In this document: piece after piece, positions 60,308 to 64,000 of the stretch
Numbering within the stretch: the first letter of the stretch is position 1
Layout: every line of letters starts with the position of its first letter
Source: Actinomadura sp. KC345
Lineage (GTDB): Bacteria > Actinomycetota > Actinomycetes > Streptosporangiales > Streptosporangiaceae
Length of the DNA: 64,000 nt
Assembly: GCF_004348515.1 (NCBI RefSeq)
Contig: NZ_SMKH01000006.1
Span: 1 to 64,000, forward strand
Direction: 5' to 3'
Program-made: the position numbers and the translations under genes
Notes under the pieces: model-generated
Databases searched by the model: none
The model's input: the letters and a program-made list of their open reading frames with translations, nothing else
Told to the model about the DNA's origin: nothing

Positions 60308-60994
60308 ATGAACGAAGAAGTTGCCGGTACGCCCCGGACCTATACGCACCCGGACGTACTGGCCAGCGGTGTCCGGGACGGCTGGGCCGACCCGATCACC
60401 GACCCGACCGAGATCGACTGGGCTCCACGGCAGGCCGCGGCGGCGATCCCCTTCAGGGTCATCAACGGCCGGCCCGTCAACCCCTGTGAGCGGACGAGCG
60501 TCCGCTACGGCCGCAACGAACTGGGACACTGGGCCGAGGCGCTGGCCGCCGACGCGCTCGTCTCGGCGATTCGCAGGCGGTACCGCTGGCTCGGTCGGTG
60601 GGACCGCTGGATCCTCATGATCGAGCGCGGTGACGGCCACGGCTGGGCATTGCCCGGCGGGCACGTCGACCCGGGAGAGCAGCCCATGGACGCGGCCGTC
60701 CGCGAGCTCGACGAAGAGACCGGCCTGCGCCTGCCGAACGCGGTGTGGCGGTCGACGCCGCCGCGCTACGTGCCGGACCCGCGCGCCTCGGACGAGGCGT
60801 GGATGGTCACGGTGCTGTGCACCGCCGACCTGGGCCGCGTGCGCCGCTTCCCGAAGGTGACCGGCGACGACGACGCCGCACGAGCAGCTTGGGTTCGGGC
60901 GAACTCCTACGAGGACCTGGTCACCTACCTGGAGATCAACTTCCAGGGCAAGGTCTTCCCGGCCCACGCCGACATGCTGGCGCGATCCCTCTAG
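60308..60994 (+). CDS. NUDT9-like ADP-ribose pyrophosphatase (Nudix hydrolase)
   Basis: A 228-residue protein. The Nudix box is complete: [15 protein letters not shown] then RELDEETGL (G-x5-E-x7-REUxEExGU, about 117-140). The rest matches the NUDT9 branch: an N-terminal [33 protein letters not shown], a [13 protein letters not shown] segment and [16 protein letters not shown]9 enzymes split ADP-ribose to AMP and ribose 5-phosphate. It stands alone, ends before the hairpin at 61018 and lies in the duplicated accessory zone. The start could vary slightly. Confidence 0.85.
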   Translation: MNEEVAGTPRTYTHPDVLASGVRDGWADPITDPTEIDWAPRQAAAAIPFRVINGRPVNPCERTSVRYGRNELGHWAEALAADALVSAIRRRYRWLGRWDRWILMIERGDGHGWALPGGHVDPGEQPMDAAVRELDEETGLRLPNAVWRSTPPRYVPDPRASDEAWMVTVLCTADLGRVRRFPKVTGDDDAARAAWVRANSYEDLVTYLEINFQGKVFPAHADMLARSL

Positions 60995-61017
60995 GTCGCG
61001 ACCCGCAACGATCAAGA

Positions 61018-61044
61018 CCGCCCCTCCAGAATCCGGAGGGGCGG
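61018..61044 (+). terminator. Hairpin after the Nudix gene, related to the siderophore-operon terminator
   Basis: CCGCCCCTCC-AGAATCC-GGAGGGGCGG, 10-bp stem. The core and the following CAGATCGCTC stretch resemble 58338-58400, part of a larger duplication. Confidence 0.7.
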
Positions 61045-61283
61045 CTACTTCACGCAGGCCCAGATCGCTCGACCGGTCACGTACCCATGTCGAGACGAAC
61101 CGGCCGTAGCAATTGACGTAGCTCCCAGAACAGCGGGAGTAGGGCATGCGACCGCCCGCTCCGCCTGCTCGCCGGTCGGCGGCTCAGCCCGGCCTCGCCG
61201 GTAGTACTTGCTCGGGAGGCGGGACCACAGGAGCCTCACGCCGAACGCCGGCGCGAGGCCCCGAAAACGGATCGCACTCCGGG

Positions 61284-61490
61284 CTACCCGTCGTAGCGTC
61301 CAGCGCGGATGTCACGCGCCAGCGCACCGAACGCCGCCCGCCCGAACGCCAACTTCGCCCCCTCCGGATCCTTCGAGTCCCTCACAGCCACGACCGAGGC
61401 AAGTCCAGCAACCTCGACGCAGTTACCGCCTTCGGAGCCACTGTGAGAACTCTTGCGCCAACGGACTGGTGACAGATCCAGTGTGCTCAC
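61284..61490 (-). CDS. DUF397 domain protein
   Basis: A 68-residue protein: LDLSPVRWRKSSHSGSEGGN with CVEVAGLASVVAVRDSKDPE and ARDIRAGRYDG. GTG 61490 lies after GGAGGACAC and overlaps the end of the HTH/DUF5753 gene (GTGA), the usual coupling. It is an intact counterpart of the decayed copy at 58437. Confidence 0.9.
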   Translation of the reverse strand: MSTLDLSPVRWRKSSHSGSEGGNCVEVAGLASVVAVRDSKDPEGAKLAFGRAAFGALARDIRAGRYDG

Positions 61491-62300
61491 GTGTCCTCCA
61501 TGATCGTTCGAATCAGGTCCTTGGAGTCTGCGCTTGCCAGCGCGGCAGACCTGATCACGTTGAAGAGTAGGGTAAGTCGGCGGACGTCGTGTAGATCCGA
61601 GAGCATCTGACCGTAACCTCCCGCGCCGTCCACGTACGCGACGTCAGGCGCATGTTTGTAACTGAGCACTTGGAAGCCGCTTTCGTGGAAGACCCTCGCA
61701 TGCGCTGGGATGACCTGGATGGAGACATAGAGTTCTTCCATCAACTCCAGTAGCCGCTTGCACTGCCCGAGCCGTACTTCTGGATGAAGATCACGGATTA
61801 CCGCTTCACGAATCATGAGGAAGACCCACGGCGGATTGTCCTGCGTGAGCAGCGCTTGGCGGTCCATTCGGATCGCCGTCAGCTCATCAGCCTTGTCTGG
61901 ACGTTAGCCCGGCGCTGAGCACCAAGCGCGCGTACTCCTCGGTCTGGAACAGGCCAGGGATCAACAAGGGCTCATAGGTGCTCATCTCCAGCGTCCCCTT
62001 CTCGGCCTCGATCAGGGGACGGAAGCCGGTCGGGATCAATCCCTGCTTCCGCGCCATGACGTGCTTCGCCCACATGCGGTCGAAGGTGCCACTCGTCTTG
62101 AAGTAGGTGTCCAGGTCGTCCGCGAGCCCCTCTGACGGGGGCTTTTCGAAGGTCTCGACCTTGGCGATCCACTGCGGGGTGCAGTCCAGCGCCGCCGCGA
62201 GCTTGTTCCGGGACAGGCCGGACGCCTCACGCCGCGCCCGCAGTTCGCTGACGAACATGTCCTGGTAGGCGGAGGGGTTGGTGTCACGCGAGGGTGCCAT
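61487..62300 (-). pseudogene. HTH regulator with DUF5753 domain, split by one extra base
   Basis: The first part (from ATG 62300) has the helix-turn-helix SGLSRNKLAAALDCTPQWIA and the start of DUF5753 (LLIPGLFQTEEYARLVLSAG), then a premature stop at 61887. The second part (IRMDRQALLTQDNPPWVFLM to DLIRTIMEDT) follows in another frame. Removing one A at 61906 (plus strand) restores SAGQRPDKADELTAIRMDRQ and a 270-residue protein, the normal family length. It could be a true knock-out or a sequencing error. Confidence 0.8.
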
Positions 62301-62453
62301 CGGGTGTCTCCCGGGTGTCGGCCCACCTGTTCGGGGGTGTCGCCTGCCTGATTCGGGTGCTCGTCGGGGGGTGAGCGGTTCGTAGCTCACAGTAACTCTC
62401 CCCTGCCAAGGTCGTCCTTGGAAAAGCCGACCCGATCCGCAGGGACCCCGCCC

Positions 62454-62669
62454 GTGAACGATCAAGAACGCGAACGACTCCAGGATCAGTACCCGAGCTG
62501 GCACATTCGCCGGCCACCGACGATGGAATGCCTCATAGCCACCCGCCTGGGCCGTCCTCTCACACAACGGGAGATCTATTACGGCCTCTGCGCGACCATC
62601 GTCGAGGACGACTACGTTCTGCTCGGCGATGCCCTCGCCAACCAGCGCAAGATCGAGGAGTCCCTGTGA
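62454..62669 (+). CDS. Small hypothetical protein
   Basis: A 71-residue protein from GTG 62454: MNDQERERLQDQYPSWHIRR, MECLIATRLGRPLTQREIYY and a final helix DALANQRKIEESL. Such proteins lie beside HTH/DUF397 modules in actinobacteria; no function is known. It overlaps the next gene by 4 bases (GTGA) and is divergent from the split regulator. Confidence 0.65.
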   Translation: MNDQERERLQDQYPSWHIRRPPTMECLIATRLGRPLTQREIYYGLCATIVEDDYVLLGDALANQRKIEESL

Positions 62670-62785
62670 TCTTCGCGCTGGCGATCACGGGCGCTTCGGT
62701 CGTGGCGATCCTCGCCGCCTGGACGCTGATCCTGTTCATCGGCATGGCCATTGCCGACGCCGGCTACGTGGGCAAACACCGCTAA
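62666..62785 (+). CDS. 39-residue single-span membrane peptide
   Basis: GTG 62666 to TAA 62785: IFALAITGASVVAILAAWTL then ILFIGMAIADAGYVGKHR. One span with a short polar end. Coupled to 62454. The 3' end lies in the dispersed repeat whose other copy is at 59414. Confidence 0.6.
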   Translation: MIFALAITGASVVAILAAWTLILFIGMAIADAGYVGKHR

Positions 62786-62868
62786 TCTCCCGGAGCGGCC
62801 GCCGCGCAAGCCGCCTGCGCTTCCCCCCCAGCGATACGCAGGCCGCCCAATCCCCCTTGGGTCGGTGG
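62753..62868. repeat. About 100-bp dispersed repeat, copy 2
   Basis: Partner of 59414-59512. It starts within the 62666 coding region and ends near CCCCTTGGGTCGG. The rest of 62786-63016 contains no other gene I can support. Confidence 0.75.
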
Positions 62869-63016
62869 CCGCTCCGGGTCCCCCGGGACCTGACAAACAT
62901 AAGTTGCCGCCGTTGGTCACCCGAGCTGGCACTTGACAAGGAGCAGCAAGATCGGAAAGTTCCATATCGACCCGTCCGCTAGAGACGGTCGGCGCAACCA
63001 AACGGAGGATGCCGAC

Positions 63017-63145
63017 ATGGCCAAACAGAACCCGAACCCGGACGACGATCCGGTGCCCTCGGGCCTGGTGAACCACATCATCGAGGCTTTAGACAAGCAG
63101 CGAGAGGCGGACGAACAGCAACAGCCGGACGAAGCCCAGCAATAG
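63017..63145 (+). CDS. 42-residue acidic/Gln-rich hypothetical protein
   Basis: ATG 63017 after ACGGAGG with 9-base spacing, so likely translated: MAKQNPNPDDDPVPSGLVNH then IIEALDKQREADEQQQPDEAQQ. One helix (about 16-30) and a disordered tail. No family recognised. A hairpin at 63168-63201 follows. Confidence 0.5.
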   Translation: MAKQNPNPDDDPVPSGLVNHIIEALDKQREADEQQQPDEAQQ

Positions 63146-63167
63146 AAGTCGTTGTCGTTCGGATTAA

Positions 63168-63201
63168 GGCTGGCCTTTACCTTTCACGGGCGGGACCAGC
63201 C
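63168..63201 (+). terminator. Weak hairpin with T-rich tail
   Basis: GGCTGG and CCAGCC (6 bp) separated by 22 bases, followed by CCTTTTCGCTTTTGC. Possible terminator of the 63017 gene. The remainder of 63202-63385 holds nothing I recognise. Confidence 0.3.
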
Positions 63202-63385
63202 CCTTTTCGCTTTTGCTGTATCGGACGTTTAACTCCCTGCTTCGGGACCCGACCTCAGCCCCCAACACGGCCTCACAACCTCCCGTGCCAGGCTGAGGCA
63301 ACCCGCGCCACTGGGAGCCACAGGCTCACCGACCAAGCACCCAATGAATCTGGCTGTACTCCCCGCTCAAAAGGTCCGCGACCGA

Positions 63386-63664
63386 TCAGATGAACGCGGA
63401 CAAATTCTTGTCAACGCTCACTCGTCGTCCTCTTTTCTTGGGTGCAGGTGGTTCAACTGTCCCGCTGGTGAGGCCGTCATGGGCCAGATCCACGGCACGG
63501 CGTCCGATCTTGGCCGCCTCTTCGAGGTGCCGCACGAGAACCTCCAACTCCCTGGACGTCGTCCCGTACGTCCGCTGGCTTTCCGGGTCCATCGGGAGGA
63601 CGCGCGCCCCGCGAGGGTCGGCGCGGTGGGCGCCGGTGCTGGACGTGTTACGGCGGGTGTTCAC
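63386..63664 (-). CDS. Hypothetical protein
   Basis: A 92-residue reading from GTG 63664 (or 68 residues from ATG 63592). It has a helical middle (ELEVLVRHLEEAAKIGRRAV) and a basic end KKRGRRVSVDKNLSAFI. No family or operon partner. Neither start has a clear ribosome-binding site. Confidence 0.45.
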   Translation of the reverse strand: MNTRRNTSSTGAHRADPRGARVLPMDPESQRTYGTTSRELEVLVRHLEEAAKIGRRAVDLAHDGLTSGTVEPPAPKKRGRRVSVDKNLSAFI

Positions 63665-63710
63665 CGCTACTCACGGCGTCTGTCTCACGGGGCGCCGCTA
63701 AGGTCACCAT

Positions 63711-64000
63711 GTGGGCGAGATCGTGGTGGTACGCGATGGCTCCGGGCCGGAGGTCCTGCTCGTGCATGGCGGTGCCGGCCCGCGGACGACCTGGCGCGCT
63801 CTCGCGCCGCTGACCGATCGGTGGACTCTGGCGTACGTCCACCGACGCGGCTATCCACCGAGTCCACCACCGCAGAAGCATCAGGACTTCGAGGTGGATG
63901 CCCTGGACCTGGCGCCGCTGCTCGTCGGCCGCCCGCACGTCGTCGCCCATTCTTGCGGCGCCCTCGGGACGTTGATCGCGGCCGCTGCCATGCCGGACGG
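63711..64000 (+). CDS. Alpha/beta hydrolase, partial (runs off the window)
   Basis: GTG 63711 opens a frame to the window end (96 codons visible). It shows VLLVHGGAGPRTTWRALAPL (HGG oxyanion loop), LAYVHRRGYPPSP (the Asp/Arg-Gly turn usual at this position) and VVAHSCGALGTLIAAA with the nucleophile Ser in AHSCG. The acid and His residues lie beyond the window. It is divergent from 63386. The substrate is unknown. Confidence 0.7.
   Translation, partial: MGEIVVVRDGSGPEVLLVHGGAGPRTTWRALAPLTDRWTLAYVHRRGYPPSPPPQKHQDFEVDALDLAPLLVGRPHVVAHSCGALGTLIAAAAMPD

Overview
The window is high-GC actinobacterial chromosome. The genes are dense and use GTG starts and GTGA/ATGA overlaps freely. The gene families point to a Thermomonosporaceae/Streptosporangiales-type organism such as Actinomadura, although the genus is inferred and cannot be proven from this sequence. 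Supporting markers are a sigE/anti-sigma/RseB-like cluster divergent from an O-methyltransferase, DUF3117, several DUF397 + HTH/DUF5753 modules, a secreted cholesterol oxidase with a KstR-like box, and a long-form KdpC. There is no rRNA, tRNA, CRISPR array, transposase or integrase that I can see.

Region by region. 1-3255 is an envelope-stress locus: SigE with a matching autoregulatory promoter, its zinc anti-sigma factor, a partial RseB-like protein, and a divergent O-methyltransferase plus membrane protein. 3277-11708 is housekeeping: PepA carrying two in-frame copies of a palindromic repeat, DUF3117, a PaaG-like hydratase, an FtsX-type permease and its ATPase (with a 23-codon ghost of a second ATPase), and Tag with its neighbours. 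11718-21140 holds a PhoX-type phosphatase, an inositol-phosphatase-like enzyme, a ThDP enzyme, a TetR-ABC-LOG operon and an HtrA-like lipoprotein protease. 21200-29256 is a complete kdp operon (27-aa ORF, kdpF, A, B, C, D, E). 29426-34276 holds the second LOG gene, dapE, an Sfp-type PPTase, dapD and a membrane-anchored protein.

34297-45640 is an accessory defence island. It runs hsdR, then abiEi-abiEii (type IV toxin-antitoxin), then hsdM-hsdS, so an AbiE module sits inside a type I restriction-modification system. A 21-bp inverted repeat overlapping the hsdR stop is probably the AbiEi operator, and it would place the methylase and specificity genes under antitoxin autoregulation. Next come two DUF397 genes and an HTH/DUF5753 regulator, a frameshifted small ORF, a frameshifted radC and a DUF262 (GmrSD-like) protein. 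Several of these carry single-base lesions.

45708-53993 returns to chromosomal functions: a methyltransferase, a CMD-family protein with a DapB-fold reductase, the divergent cholesterol oxidase, a PimB-like glycosyltransferase, an MFS exporter and a secreted hydrolase. 54369-58372 is an iron-siderophore uptake operon with an iron box and an intrinsic terminator. 58437-63664 is a second accessory zone built from partial duplications: the 3' end of the siderophore-binding gene, terminator and DUF397/HTH blocks, and a 100-bp repeat. It also contains an HsdR remnant, a NUDT9-like Nudix gene and small ORFs. The window ends inside an alpha/beta hydrolase gene.
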